Assembly: GCF_020707265.1 (NCBI RefSeq)
Contig: NZ_JAJFEQ010000003.1
Span: forward strand, 372,001-436,000
Length of the DNA: 64,000 nucleotides
Reading direction: 5' to 3'
DNA from: Massilia sp. IC2-477
Lineage (GTDB): Bacteria; Pseudomonadota; Gammaproteobacteria; Burkholderiales; Burkholderiaceae_D
Under the pieces are notes generated by a model. The model saw only the letters and a list, made by a program, of their open reading frames with translations. It was not told where the DNA came from and searched no databases. Position numbers and translations under genes: made by a program. Positions 1 to 8,624 of this stretch are shown here, in pieces. Within the stretch, counting starts at the first letter, position 1, and each line of letters begins with the position of its first letter.

Positions 1-2
1 CC

Positions 3-233
3 CACCCGGTGGTGCCGGTGATGCTGTTCGATGCGCCGATCGCCCAGAAATTCGCCGCCCGCATGTTCGAGCTGGGCGTGCTGCTGTCGGGCTTCTTCTA
101 CCCAGTGGTGCCGATGGGCCAGGCGCGCGTGCGCGTGCAGCTGTCGGCCGCGCACACCCGCGAGCAGCTGGACACCGTGTTGAAAGCTTTCGAACAAGCC
201 GGCAAAGAGCTGGGCATCCTCAAGAATCAATAA
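3..233 (+). CDS. kbl: Glycine C-acetyltransferase (2-amino-3-ketobutyrate CoA ligase), C-terminal fragment
   Basis: The gene enters from before the window; only about the last 76 residues are visible. They match the C-terminal small domain of Kbl, with the family's GFFYPVVPxGxARxRxQxSAAHT stretch. Kbl is a cytosolic PLP enzyme that cleaves 2-amino-3-ketobutyrate with CoA to glycine and acetyl-CoA. It is followed 15 bases later by an NAD-dependent threonine dehydrogenase, which makes its substrate, so the two form a threonine-to-glycine catabolic operon. The PLP lysine lies outside the window. The relative BioF is less likely because of the GFFYPVVP segment and the neighbour. Confidence 0.9.
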   Translation, partial: HPVVPVMLFDAPIAQKFAARMFELGVLLSGFFYPVVPMGQARVRVQLSAAHTREQLDTVLKAFEQAGKELGILKNQ

Positions 234-248
234 GAACGGAACAGAACA

Positions 249-1205
249 ATGGAACGCATCCTCATCATCGGCGCCAACGGCCAGATCGGCAGTGAACTCG
301 TGACCGCGCTGGCGGAGCAGCATGGCGCGGACAAGGTGATCGCCTCGGACATCGGCGCCACCAACGTCTACGGCGCGGCGCGCTACACCCAGCTCGATGT
401 GCTCGACCGCGAACGCCTCTCCAGCCTGATCGAGGTAGAAGGCATCACCCAGGTCTACCAGCTGGCGGCGCTGCTGTCGGCCACCGGCGAAAAAGCACCG
501 CTCAAGGCCTGGACCCTGAACATGGATGGCCTGCTGAATATCCTGGAAGTCGCGCGCGAGCGTGGCGAGGCGGGCAAGCCGCTGAAGGTCTTCTGGCCTT
601 CGTCGATCGCCGCCTTCGGCCCGAACACCCCGGCCGATCCGGCCCCGCAGTACGCGGTGATGGACCCGACCTCGATCTACGGCATCAGCAAGCTGGCCGG
701 CGAGCGCCTGTGCGAGTACTATCACAGCAAGTACGGCGTGGACGTGCGTTCGATCCGCTATCCGGGCATCATCAGCTTCAAGTCGCCTCCGGGCGGCGGC
801 ACCACCGACTACGCGATCGCCATCTTCCACTCGGCCCTCAAGGGCGAGACCTACGAGTGCTTCCTGGGCCCGGAAACCACGCTGCCGATGATCTACATGC
901 CGGACGCGATCCGCGCCACCATCGAGCTGATGGACGCGCCAAGCGAGAAGGTCGCGATCCGCTCTTCGTACAACGTGGCGGGCGTGTCCTTCAACCCGCG
1001 CGAACTGGCGGCCGCCATCAAGAAGGCGGTACCTGGCTTCGAGATCGCCTACAAGCCGGACAGCCGCCAGCAGATTGCGGATTCCTGGCCGAAGAGCCTG
1101 GACGACAGCCGCGCCACGAGCGACTGGGGCTGGAAGGCGCGCATCGGTGTGGAAGAGATGGTAGACAGCATGCTGAAGAACGTCGACGTGGGCATCGCTG
1201 CCTGA
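249..1205 (+). CDS. tdh: NAD-dependent L-threonine 3-dehydrogenase, short-chain/epimerase type
   Basis: A 318-residue extended short-chain dehydrogenase. The Rossmann GxxGxxG motif (GANGQIG) is at residues 8-14. The catalytic pair is Tyr144/Lys148 in YGISK, with the serine region WPSS just before it. These are the features of the epimerase-like threonine dehydrogenase, not the zinc-dependent E. coli Tdh. It oxidises L-threonine to 2-amino-3-ketobutyrate. The upstream gene is kbl and the downstream gene is sdaA, so the locus handles threonine and serine breakdown. Without the kbl neighbour the sequence alone could be read as a generic sugar epimerase. Confidence 0.88.
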   Translation: MERILIIGANGQIGSELVTALAEQHGADKVIASDIGATNVYGAARYTQLDVLDRERLSSLIEVEGITQVYQLAALLSATGEKAPLKAWTLNMDGLLNILEVARERGEAGKPLKVFWPSSIAAFGPNTPADPAPQYAVMDPTSIYGISKLAGERLCEYYHSKYGVDVRSIRYPGIISFKSPPGGGTTDYAIAIFHSALKGETYECFLGPETTLPMIYMPDAIRATIELMDAPSEKVAIRSSYNVAGVSFNPRELAAAIKKAVPGFEIAYKPDSRQQIADSWPKSLDDSRATSDWGWKARIGVEEMVDSMLKNVDVGIAA

Positions 1206-1255
1206 ACGTCACCGCATCAATACAATAATAAAAACCGGATAGTCGAGACAACAAG

Positions 1256-2644
1256 ATGGACATGAGCGTTTTTGATCTGTTCAAGATCGGTATCGGGCCA
1301 TCGAGCTCCCACACAGTGGGTCCGATGGTGGCGGCGCGCCGCTTCCTACTGGAGTGCGGCTCGCTGGAGAACGCCGTCGGCGTCGAGGCCCACCTGTACG
1401 GGTCGCTGGCCCTGACCGGTGTCGGCCACGCCACCGACAAGGCCGTGATCCTGGGCCTGATGGGCGAGACGCCGCAGGGCGTCGACCCGGATGCGGTCGA
1501 GGACAAGCTGGCCGAAGCGGAGATGGACGGCAAGCTCCGGCTGCTGGGTAGCAAGGAAGTGCCGTTCCAGTACCGCACAGGCCTGGTGTGGCACAAGCAG
1601 TCGACCCTGCCCGAACACCCGAACGGCATGAAGTTCGTGCTGCAGCTGGCGGACGGCAGCATCATCGAACGCATCTATTATTCGGTCGGAGGTGGCTTCA
1701 TCACGGCCGCCGGCGAAAGCCAGGGCCGCGCCAACGAGGCGCCGGGGGTAGCGGTGCCGTTCCCGTTCAACACCATGGCCGAGCTGCTGGCCCAGGGCCG
1801 CGAGCACGGCCTGTCGATCCCGCACATGCTGCGTGCGAACGAGCTGGCGCGCATGAGCGAGGCTGAACTGGACGCGGGCCTGGACCGGATCTGGGAAGTC
1901 ATGCGCGACTGTATCGCGCATGGCCTGGTCACCGAAGGTCAGCTGCCGGGTGGCCTGAACGTCAAGCGCCGCGCCGCCAAGCTGTGGAAGCAGGCCCACT
2001 GCACCGAGGGCAAGCGCGTCAACGAGCTGCCGCATGATGCGACGCACCATGTGACCTTGTATGCGATGGCGGTCAATGAGGAAAACGCGGCCGGCGGCCG
2101 GGTCGTCACCGCGCCGACCAACGGCGCGGCGGGCATCATTCCGGCGGTACTGCGCTATTACGCTGAAGACTGCTGCCCGAGCGATCCGGCCAAGGGTATC
2201 CGCGACTTCCTGCTAACGTCCGCCGCGATCGGCATGCTGTGCAAGAAGAACGCCTCGATCTCGGGCGCCGAAATCGGCTGCCAGGGCGAAGTGGGCGTGG
2301 CCTGCGCGATGGCCGCCGCCGGGCTGGTGGCAGCGCTGGGCGGTTCCAACGAACGCATCGAGAACGCGGCGGAGATCGGCATCGAACACCACCTCGGCAT
2401 GACCTGCGACCCGATCGGCGGCCTGGTGCAGATTCCCTGCATCGAGCGCAATGGCATGGGGGCGATCAAGGCGATCACCGCGGCCTCGCTCGCCATGAAG
2501 GGGGATGGCACCCACTTCGTCAGCCTGGATAACGTGATCGAGACCATGCGCCAGACCGGCGCCGACATGCAGGTGAAGTACAAGGAAACCTCGCTGGGTG
2601 GCCTGGCGGTGCACGTGGTGACGGTGAACCACGCCGCTTGCTGA
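1256..2644 (+). CDS. sdaA: L-serine ammonia-lyase, single-chain iron-sulfur type
   Basis: A 462-residue enzyme that deaminates L-serine to pyruvate and ammonia in the cytosol. The N-terminal domain begins with the family signature [18 protein letters not shown]. The C-terminal catalytic domain holds the conserved cysteines for the [4Fe-4S] cluster near residues 328 (CKKNASISG), 341 (GCQGE) and 394 (PCIERN). Length is normal for the single-chain type 1 enzyme. Two ATGs lie close together (1256 and 1262) and either may be used. The gene follows tdh by 50 bases, which suggests the glycine/serine/threonine degradation genes are expressed together. Confidence 0.95.
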   Translation: MDMSVFDLFKIGIGPSSSHTVGPMVAARRFLLECGSLENAVGVEAHLYGSLALTGVGHATDKAVILGLMGETPQGVDPDAVEDKLAEAEMDGKLRLLGSKEVPFQYRTGLVWHKQSTLPEHPNGMKFVLQLADGSIIERIYYSVGGGFITAAGESQGRANEAPGVAVPFPFNTMAELLAQGREHGLSIPHMLRANELARMSEAELDAGLDRIWEVMRDCIAHGLVTEGQLPGGLNVKRRAAKLWKQAHCTEGKRVNELPHDATHHVTLYAMAVNEENAAGGRVVTAPTNGAAGIIPAVLRYYAEDCCPSDPAKGIRDFLLTSAAIGMLCKKNASISGAEIGCQGEVGVACAMAAAGLVAALGGSNERIENAAEIGIEHHLGMTCDPIGGLVQIPCIERNGMGAIKAITAASLAMKGDGTHFVSLDNVIETMRQTGADMQVKYKETSLGGLAVHVVTVNHAAC

Positions 2645-2656
2645 CGTAGAGCCAAC

Positions 2657-2762
2657 TTGGATCCCGGCCTTCGCCGGGATGACGTGCCTATGTAGCGGAC
2701 TACGGTTGTGACATTCCACCGCTCGCCTTCGAACCGTCATCCCGGCGCAGGCCGGGATCCAA
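2657..2762. repeat. REP doublet, family A (TTGGATCCCGGC...GCCGGGATGACG)
   Basis: Two 28-base palindromic units in opposite orientation, at 2657-2684 and 2735-2762, separated by 50 bases. Each unit carries internal CCCGGC/GCCGGG arms, and the two units match at 27 of 28 positions after reverse complementing. The same unit occurs as another inverted pair at 29305-29408. This is REP-doublet (REPIN) architecture. It lies between sdaA and thrC. Confidence 0.85.
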
Positions 2763-2772
2763 TCTCGTGAGC

Positions 2773-2790
2773 AAAACCCGCCGGTTTTTT
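2773..2790 (+). terminator. Weak intrinsic terminator after sdaA
   Basis: A short AAAACC/GGTTTT stem around a CGCC loop runs into an eight-T tract. It lies downstream of sdaA and the REP doublet, before thrC. The stem is only about six base pairs, so its efficiency is uncertain. Confidence 0.4.
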
Positions 2791-2865
2791 TTGCACCACA
2801 GCATACGCCCCCAACGGGGGCTATAATAAAAGTTCAACTTTGGCCACAACCGGATCTCCTACCGT

Positions 2866-4341
2866 ATGCATTACGTCTCCACCCGCGCAACCAGCGCGTC
2901 CGCAGCACGCAATCCCCAGCGTTTCTCCGACATCCTGCTGGCGGGCCTGGCCCCGGACGGCGGCCTGTATCTGCCTGAAAGCTACCCGCAGGTCAGCGGG
3001 GAGGAGCTCGATGCCTGGCGCAAGCTCTCCTACGCGGAACTGGCTTACGAAATCCTGCGTAAATTCGCGACCGACATCCCCGACGAAGACCTGCGCGCCC
3101 TGACCGCGAAGACCTATACCCCGGAGGTCTACCGCAATGCGCGCGTCGACGAGTCGGCGAGCGAGATCACCCCGCTGCGCGTGCTGGAAGACGGTGTGCA
3201 GGGCAAGCTGGTGCTGCAGGCCCTGTCGAACGGCCCGACCCTGGCCTTCAAGGACATGGCCATGCAACTGCTCGGCAACCTGTTCGAATACGCACTGGCG
3301 AAGAACAACGATGAGCTGAACATCTTCGGCGCCACTTCGGGCGACACCGGCAGCGCGGCAGAATATGCAATGCGCGGCAAGCGCGGCGTGCGCGTGTTCA
3401 TGCTGTCGCCGCACAAGAAGATGAGCGCCTTCCAGACCGCCCAGATGTTCAGCCTGCAGGACCCGAACATCTTCAACATCGCTGTCGAAGGCGTGTTCGA
3501 CGATTGCCAGGACATGGTCAAGGCCGTATCGAACGACCTGTCCTTCAAGGCGCGCCACAAGATCGGCACCGTCAACTCGATCAACTGGGCACGCGTGGTC
3601 GCGCAGGTGGTCTATTACTTCCGCGGCTACCTGGCAGCCACCACCAGTAATGACCAGAAGGTCTCGTTCACCGTCCCGTCGGGGAACTTCGGCAACATCT
3701 GCGCCGGCCACATCGCCCGCATGATGGGCCTGCCGATCGACAAACTGGTCGCCGCCACCAACGAGAACGACGTGCTCGACGAATTCTTCCGCACGGGTGT
3801 CTACCGCGTGCGTAAACCATCCGAGACCTACCACACCAGCAGCCCCTCGATGGACATCTCGAAGGCCTCCAACTTCGAACGCTTCGTGTACGAACTGGTG
3901 GGCCGCGATGCCGAGCGCACCCACGCGCTGTTCAAGAAGGTCGACACCCATGGCGGCTTCGACCTGTCGGGCGCCCCGGGCAGCGACGGCGACGAATGGA
4001 AACTCGTAGGCCAATATGGCTTCGCCTCGGGCAAGTCGACGCATGCCGACCGCCTGGCGACGATCCGCGACGTGGCGGACGACTACGGCATCACCATCGA
4101 CACCCACACCGCGGACGGCATCAAGGTCGCGCGCGAACACATGCAGCCTGGCGTTCCCATGATCGTGCTGGAAACCGCGCTGGCCGCCAAGTTCAACGAG
4201 ACCATCCTGGAAGCGCTGGGCACGGACGCCGAGCGCCCCGCCGGCTTCGAGAACATCGAGTCGCTGCCGCAGCGTTTCGTCGTCATGCGGCCGAGTGTGG
4301 ACAGCATGAAGGCCTATATCGCCGACCACACGGGGCTGTGA
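2866..4341 (+). CDS. thrC: Threonine synthase
   Basis: A 491-residue PLP enzyme that converts O-phospho-L-homoserine to L-threonine, the last step of threonine synthesis. The N-terminus (YVSTRA...F.DILLAGLAPDGGLYLPE) is typical. The PLP lysine is in the LAFKDMAMQ segment near residue 129, and the phosphate-binding glycine loop is ATSGDTGSAA near residue 158. Length agrees with the long proteobacterial/fungal subgroup. A TATAAT-like box lies at about 2821. moeA starts two bases after the stop, so thrC-moeA-moaD is one transcription unit. Homoserine dehydrogenase, often upstream of thrC in relatives, is not here; sdaA is. Confidence 0.96.
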   Translation: MHYVSTRATSASAARNPQRFSDILLAGLAPDGGLYLPESYPQVSGEELDAWRKLSYAELAYEILRKFATDIPDEDLRALTAKTYTPEVYRNARVDESASEITPLRVLEDGVQGKLVLQALSNGPTLAFKDMAMQLLGNLFEYALAKNNDELNIFGATSGDTGSAAEYAMRGKRGVRVFMLSPHKKMSAFQTAQMFSLQDPNIFNIAVEGVFDDCQDMVKAVSNDLSFKARHKIGTVNSINWARVVAQVVYYFRGYLAATTSNDQKVSFTVPSGNFGNICAGHIARMMGLPIDKLVAATNENDVLDEFFRTGVYRVRKPSETYHTSSPSMDISKASNFERFVYELVGRDAERTHALFKKVDTHGGFDLSGAPGSDGDEWKLVGQYGFASGKSTHADRLATIRDVADDYGITIDTHTADGIKVAREHMQPGVPMIVLETALAAKFNETILEALGTDAERPAGFENIESLPQRFVVMRPSVDSMKAYIADHTGL

Positions 4342-4342
4342 G

Positions 4343-5587
4343 ATGAAGGCCCCGATGCTGTCCGTACGCGAGGCGCTGAGCCAACTGCTCGATGCGGCGC
4401 GCGCCGTTAGTGGTACCGAGCTGGTGCCGACATTGGCGGCGAACGGCCGCGTGCTGGCCGAAGACCAGCTTGCGACCATCAACGTGCCGTCCGCCGACAA
4501 CACCCAGATGGACGGCTACGCGGTGCGCGCCGCCGACTGCGTGAGCGGCAGCGCGACCCTGCGGGTAGCCCAGCGCATCCCTGCGGGCACGGTCGGCGAG
4601 CCGCTGGAGCCCGGCACCGCGGCCCGCATCTTCACCGGCGCCCTGATTCCGCCGGGCGCCGATGCGGTGGTGATGCAGGAACAGTGCGAAGCGGTGGGCG
4701 ACAGCGTCACCGTACGTCACACGCCGCGCAGCGGCGAATGGATCCGGCGCACCGGCGAAGACGTGGCTGCCGGCTCGGTCATCCTGCCGGCGGGCACCCG
4801 CCTGCGCAGCCAGGAGCTGGGCCTGGCCGCCTCCGTCGGCCTGGCCCAACTGCCGGTGCTGCGCCGCGTGCGCGTCGCCGTGTTCTTCACGGGCGATGAA
4901 CTGGCCATGCCGGGCGACCCTTTGAAGCCAGGCGCTATCTACAACTCCAACCGCTTCACCCTGCGCGGACTACTGGAAAACTTCGGCTGTGAATTCACCG
5001 ACTACGGCATCGTGCCCGATTCGCTGGAAGCGACCCGCGCCACCTTGCGCGAGGCGGCACAAGAGCATGACCTGATCATTACCTCGGGCGGCGTCTCGGT
5101 CGGCGAAGAGGACCACATCAAGCCGGCGGTGGAAGCGGCAGGGCGCCTGAACATGTGGCAGATCGCCGTCAAGCCGGGCAAGCCGCTGGCTTTCGGGGAA
5201 ATCAAGCGGGAGGATGGCACTTGCGTAAGCAGCTCCACTGGAGCTGCTTACTTTATCGGCCTTCCGGGCAACCCCGTATCGAGCTTCATCACCTTCCTGC
5301 TGTTCGTGCGCCCCTTCCTGTTGCGACTGCAGGGTGCGACTGGGCAGGTGGAGCCGCGCGGCTACGTGATGCGCGCCGATTTCGCACTGCCCAAGGCCGA
5401 CCGCCGCAACGAATTCCTGCGCGTACGCGTGAATGCTGCCGGTGGCCTCGACCTGTTCCCGAACCAGGGCTCGGGCGTGCTCACCTCTACCGTCTGGGGC
5501 GACGGGCTGGTGGACAATCCGCCGGGCCAGTCGATCGCCGAGGGCGACCTGGTGCGCTTCATCCCCTTCGCCGAACTGCAGCATTAG
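4343..5587 (+). CDS. moeA: Molybdopterin molybdenumtransferase
   Basis: A 414-residue protein of normal MoeA length. It inserts molybdate into adenylylated molybdopterin in the cytosol. Visible family features include an N-terminal VREALSQLL segment, the MDGYAV motif, the GDEL segment of the MoCF-like domain, the TSGGVSVGEEDHIK loop and GLPGNPVSS. The C-terminal domain IV ends in IPF. It starts two bases after the thrC stop and moaD follows one base after its stop, so it is translationally linked with both. Confidence 0.95.
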   Translation: MKAPMLSVREALSQLLDAARAVSGTELVPTLAANGRVLAEDQLATINVPSADNTQMDGYAVRAADCVSGSATLRVAQRIPAGTVGEPLEPGTAARIFTGALIPPGADAVVMQEQCEAVGDSVTVRHTPRSGEWIRRTGEDVAAGSVILPAGTRLRSQELGLAASVGLAQLPVLRRVRVAVFFTGDELAMPGDPLKPGAIYNSNRFTLRGLLENFGCEFTDYGIVPDSLEATRATLREAAQEHDLIITSGGVSVGEEDHIKPAVEAAGRLNMWQIAVKPGKPLAFGEIKREDGTCVSSSTGAAYFIGLPGNPVSSFITFLLFVRPFLLRLQGATGQVEPRGYVMRADFALPKADRRNEFLRVRVNAAGGLDLFPNQGSGVLTSTVWGDGLVDNPPGQSIAEGDLVRFIPFAELQH

Positions 5588-5588
5588 G

Positions 5589-5852
5589 ATGGCCATGAAG
5601 ATCAGCTTGAAATACTTCGCATCGGTGCGCGAGAAGCTCGGCACCGGCCAGGACAGCCTGGAACTGCCCGGTGAGGCAGCGACGGTGGGAGCGGTGCGCG
5701 ATGCGCTGGTCGCGCGCGGCGGCGCGTGGGCCGAAGCGCTGGGACAGGACCGCGCCGTGCGCATGGCCTGCAACCAGGTGATGTGCGGCCCCGAGACGGC
5801 AGTCGTCGACGGGGCCGAGGTGGCGTTCTTCCCGCCGGTGACAGGTGGGTAG
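5589..5852 (+). CDS. moaD: Molybdopterin synthase sulfur-carrier subunit
   Basis: An 87-residue ubiquitin-like protein ending in the required Gly-Gly (PPVTGG), which is thiocarboxylated to deliver sulfur for molybdopterin. The body shows the MoaD pattern: KYFASVREKLG near the N-terminus and an NQ...V.DGAEVAFFPPV tail. The start at 5589 (or 5595) is chosen because it lies one base after the moeA stop. The partner moaE, which usually follows, is missing; the next sequence is a cluster of palindromes and then a gene on the other strand. Confidence 0.9.
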   Translation: MAMKISLKYFASVREKLGTGQDSLELPGEAATVGAVRDALVARGGAWAEALGQDRAVRMACNQVMCGPETAVVDGAEVAFFPPVTGG

Positions 5853-5855
5853 GGG

Positions 5856-5902
5856 GTGATCTAGTCCAGTGGACTAGATCACGGTCAGGTGGACCAGATC
5901 AC
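5856..5902. repeat. Perfect palindrome plus third arm, family C
   Basis: GTGATCTAGTCCA at 5856-5868 and its exact complement at 5870-5882 form a 13-bp stem with a one-base centre. A near copy of the right arm (TGGACCAGATCAC) follows at 5890-5902. A related palindrome occurs at 46684-46710. It lies directly after moaD and could act as a 3' end structure or a REP-like element. Confidence 0.7.
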
Positions 5903-5914
5903 GCTACGCCGACC

Positions 5915-5991
5915 GCGCGTTCAACCGGAATATGCGCATCCACGACGCATCCGCTAGTTGAACGCGCGTTCGGCAAAGCCGAACACCCTAC
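5915..5991. repeat. Inverted repeat GCGCGTTCAAC...GTTGAACGCGC with terminal hairpin
   Basis: GCGCGTTCAAC near 5917 is complementary to GTTGAACGCGC at about 5957-5967. It is followed by a TTCGGC-AAA-GCCGAA hairpin and the CCCTACG end that also closes the family B repeats. It sits just past the 3' end of the TRAP gene and may serve as a shared boundary between convergent units. Confidence 0.6.
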
Positions 5992-5993
5992 GG

Positions 5994-7034
5994 TCAGATC
6001 ATTGCGATCGACTGCTCCGCCAGCTGCAGCAGTTTGGCGCAGTTGGCGCTGCGCTCGGCGTACTCGCGCCAGGCATTGGTACGCGCCACCGCCTGCCACT
6101 TGCGCAGGGCTTCCGCATTCATGTCGACGATCTGGGCGCCGGTCTTGGCATACACCGCCGCCACCGCCGCATCGTCGGCACGCGCCGCCTTGCGCGCAAA
6201 GCCTTCCAGTTCCGCGCCCACCGCCATCACCGCCGCCTGCTGCTGCTTGCTGAGGCGGTCGAACACGGTGCGCGACATCATCAGGGGCTCGAACATGAAC
6301 CAGTAGGCGCCGCCGCGCGCCGTGGTGAGCGCGCGTGCGGACTCCTGCAGGCGGAAGGAAATGAGCGAAGTCGAAGATGTGAGCGCCGCGTCCAGGCTAC
6401 CTGCGCGCATCGCGGCCTGGATCTCGTTCGAGGGCATGTTGACCACGGTGGCGCCGGCGTCGGCCAGCAGGCGGTCCATCTCGTGCGAGCCGCCGCGCAC
6501 CTTGAGGCCGGCCACGTCTTCCGGATGCACGATCGGCTTGCTACGCGAGGCGACGCCGCCGGCCTGCCAGATCCAGCTGATCACCACCAGGCCCTGGTCG
6601 TGCAGGATGCGCGTCAGTTCCTTGCCGACCGGCGCATTCTTCCAGCCGTAACCCTGCTCGTAGGAGGTGACCAGGCCCGGCATCAGGCCGATGTTCGCTT
6701 CCGGCGCCTCGGCGCCGGCATACGACAGCGGCACCAGCGCCATATCGAGGCCGCCGCTGCGCAGTGCCGCGAACTGGGCGTTCGGGGCCATCAGGCTCGA
6801 GCTTGGGTAGATCGAGAACTTCAGCCCGCCGCGGGTGCGCCGTTCGACGTTGGCCGCGAACATGCGGCACAAGCGGTCACGGAAATCGCCTTCGGCGATG
6901 CTGCCGCCGGGGAACTGGTGCGAGATTTTCAGGTTGTTTGGCTGCGCCCAGGCGGACTGCATCCAGAGTGGACTGGTCGCGATTGCGCCCAGCATAGCCC
7001 TACGGGACATTGCTGCCCTTGTCATTACCGACAT
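5994..7034 (-). CDS. TRAP transporter solute-binding protein, DctP family
   Basis: A 346-residue periplasmic binding protein. An N-terminal secretion signal with consecutive arginines (MSRRAMLGAIA...SAWA) may be Tat-type. The mature part has DctP features: LKISHQFPGGS at the start, VRGGSHEMDRLLADAGA with the carboxylate-binding region, and NMPSNEIQAAMRAGSLDAA. It should bind an organic acid for TRAP import. No DctQ or DctM membrane subunits are adjacent, so it is an orphan here. The start at 7034 is preferred over 7040 because GGAGG lies six bases upstream of 7034 but directly abuts 7040. Substrate cannot be read from sequence. Confidence 0.85.
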   Translation of the reverse strand: MSVMTRAAMSRRAMLGAIATSPLWMQSAWAQPNNLKISHQFPGGSIAEGDFRDRLCRMFAANVERRTRGGLKFSIYPSSSLMAPNAQFAALRSGGLDMALVPLSYAGAEAPEANIGLMPGLVTSYEQGYGWKNAPVGKELTRILHDQGLVVISWIWQAGGVASRSKPIVHPEDVAGLKVRGGSHEMDRLLADAGATVVNMPSNEIQAAMRAGSLDAALTSSTSLISFRLQESARALTTARGGAYWFMFEPLMMSRTVFDRLSKQQQAAVMAVGAELEGFARKAARADDAAVAAVYAKTGAQIVDMNAEALRKWQAVARTNAWREYAERSANCAKLLQLAEQSIAMI

Positions 7035-7251
7035 ACACATCCTCCAAGATGTTGAATCGAACTGCTGTGGCGAATCGTGGTTTCCTCGTCGAGCGGGAAG
7101 CCATCGTTCGTTGTAGCGGATACAAGAATATTCCTGTTAAAACTATTGTCAAGCGGAATCTTATAGATATGGCAAATCCATACAGATGTCCCGGCGGCAG
7201 TATGGCCTGCCGCTGGGTTTCCGTCTTGATGCAGCTTGGAGGGGTGAGCGT

Positions 7252-7464
7252 TCAGCGCCGGCCGGGAGGCAGGGCGCCGCTATTGCTGCGGAAATAGCGC
7301 GAGGCGATGAAGATGCCGGCGGCCATCAGCGACCAGGCCAGGGACATCGGCCAGACGGTCGCGAAGGCTTCGCCGCGCAGGAAGACGTCGATGCAGACCA
7401 GCAGCGCGAACATCGTGCCGGCCGCCAGCAGGTATTGTCCGCCCCAGTGGATCAGTTTCTGCAT
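7252..7464 (-). CDS. Small membrane protein, unknown function
   Basis: A 70-residue protein with two likely membrane segments (LLAAGTMFALLVCIDVFL and a second around SLAWSLMAAGIFIASRYF) and a basic tail ending PPGRR. It lies 18 bases downstream of the alpha/beta hydrolase on the same strand and may be the last gene of that operon. I do not recognise the family. A start a few codons inside is possible. Confidence 0.6.
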   Translation of the reverse strand: MQKLIHWGGQYLLAAGTMFALLVCIDVFLRGEAFATVWPMSLAWSLMAAGIFIASRYFRSNSGALPPGRR

Positions 7465-7482
7465 GCTGTGCTCCTGTCGGTG

Positions 7483-8424
7483 TTATTTGCGGTCGAGGAA
7501 TCGGCGGATGGCCGCGCTGACCGCATCGGGCTGGTCGATCATCGCGAAGTGGCGCGCCTTGTCGATGGTCTCGACTTCCAGCTTCGGCGTGCCGGCCATC
7601 AGTTCCCGATAATACGCCACCTTGTCCGCTGCAGTCATGTTATTCAGGAGCGGCGCATCGGGCGCAAAATAGGGCGCCAGTACCAGCACCGGCGCTTCGA
7701 TGCGCGCCAGCCCCGGGCGCAGGTCGCGCGCCAGCGCCGCGCCCATGTAGGCGGCGACCGCCTGCGGGTCGCTGCGCGAACTCAGGCGGGCGGCATCGTC
7801 GGCCTTGCCCATGTCGACCAGGCCGATGCTGCGCATGTAGGCCAGCTGTTGGGCGGCGAACGCAGGTCCGGTCAAGGCCGCCATCTGCTGGCGGGTCTTG
7901 TCCGCCATGACGGCACGCTGCTCGGGCGGCATGTCTTCGGTGCGCGGGAACACCGGCAGGCCGTCGATGGCGACCACGCCGCCGATCTGTTGCGGGCTTG
8001 CCTGGGCGAGCGCGAGGGCCAGCGTGGCGCCGATGCTGTGACCGATCAGCACCGGTTCGACCAGCTTGCGGCTAATAATCAGTTCGGCCAGCGCGTCGCG
8101 GCTGGCGTCGAACGGGTCGCCCGCGACCGCGGGACGGCCATCGAAGCCGGGCAAGGTCACGACGTAGACGCTGTGGGTGGGCGCGAAGTCGCGCGCCACC
8201 TGGCTCCAGACCCAGCCGCCGCTGGACAGGCCCGGCACCAGGATCAGGGCGCGCGCGCCGCTGCCGTGGCGCTCGACCAGCATGCCCTTGATCTCGAAGC
8301 GTTCGGCGGCTGCCGGCTGGGCGGCGAGGAAGCGGTTCGGCTGCGGCGGCGCCTGCTGGGACAGGGCCGGCGGCGCGAAAGCGAAGGATGCGGCGAACAA
8401 TGCGGTGAACAACTGGGCTTTCAT
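7483..8424 (-). CDS. Secreted alpha/beta-fold hydrolase
   Basis: A 313-residue protein with a signal peptide (MKAQLFTALFAASFAFAPPALSQ) and an alpha/beta hydrolase fold. The nucleophile elbow is GHSIG (LIGHSIGATLALALA), the oxyanion region is LVPGLSSGGWVW, and the probable catalytic histidine is in KARHFAMIDQP near the C-terminus. The expected activity is an esterase or peptidase of unknown substrate in the periplasm. The start at 8424 is set by the signal peptide and by the ATGA overlap with the XRE regulator upstream, which indicates translational coupling. Confidence 0.85.
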   Translation of the reverse strand: MKAQLFTALFAASFAFAPPALSQQAPPQPNRFLAAQPAAAERFEIKGMLVERHGSGARALILVPGLSSGGWVWSQVARDFAPTHSVYVVTLPGFDGRPAVAGDPFDASRDALAELIISRKLVEPVLIGHSIGATLALALAQASPQQIGGVVAIDGLPVFPRTEDMPPEQRAVMADKTRQQMAALTGPAFAAQQLAYMRSIGLVDMGKADDAARLSSRSDPQAVAAYMGAALARDLRPGLARIEAPVLVLAPYFAPDAPLLNNMTAADKVAYYRELMAGTPKLEVETIDKARHFAMIDQPDAVSAAIRRFLDRK

Positions 8425-8624
8425 GCTGGCTCCTGGTCTGGGGTGAAGATCGATTCGATCGGTAACTGGAATAGCCTGGCGATGGCGAAGGCAAGCGGCA
8501 GGCTGGGATCGTAGCGCCCGGTCTCGATAGCATTCACGCTCTGGCGCGAGACGTCGAGCATGTCGGCCAGCTGGGCCTGGCTCCAGCCGCGCTCGGCGCG
8601 CAGGGTCCGGATATGGTTGTTCAT
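8421..8624 (-). CDS. XRE-family transcriptional regulator, short
   Basis: A 67-residue helix-turn-helix protein: IRTLRAERGWSQAQLADMLDVSRQSVNAIETGRYDPS is the classic Cro/CI-type HTH, followed by LPLAFAIARLFQLPIESIF. It belongs to the small YozG-like regulators often found with a membrane protein partner. It overlaps both neighbours by four bases (ATGA on each side): the DUF-type membrane protein upstream and the hydrolase downstream. It probably regulates this operon. Target sites were not identified. Confidence 0.9.
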   Translation of the reverse strand: MNNHIRTLRAERGWSQAQLADMLDVSRQSVNAIETGRYDPSLPLAFAIARLFQLPIESIFTPDQEPA

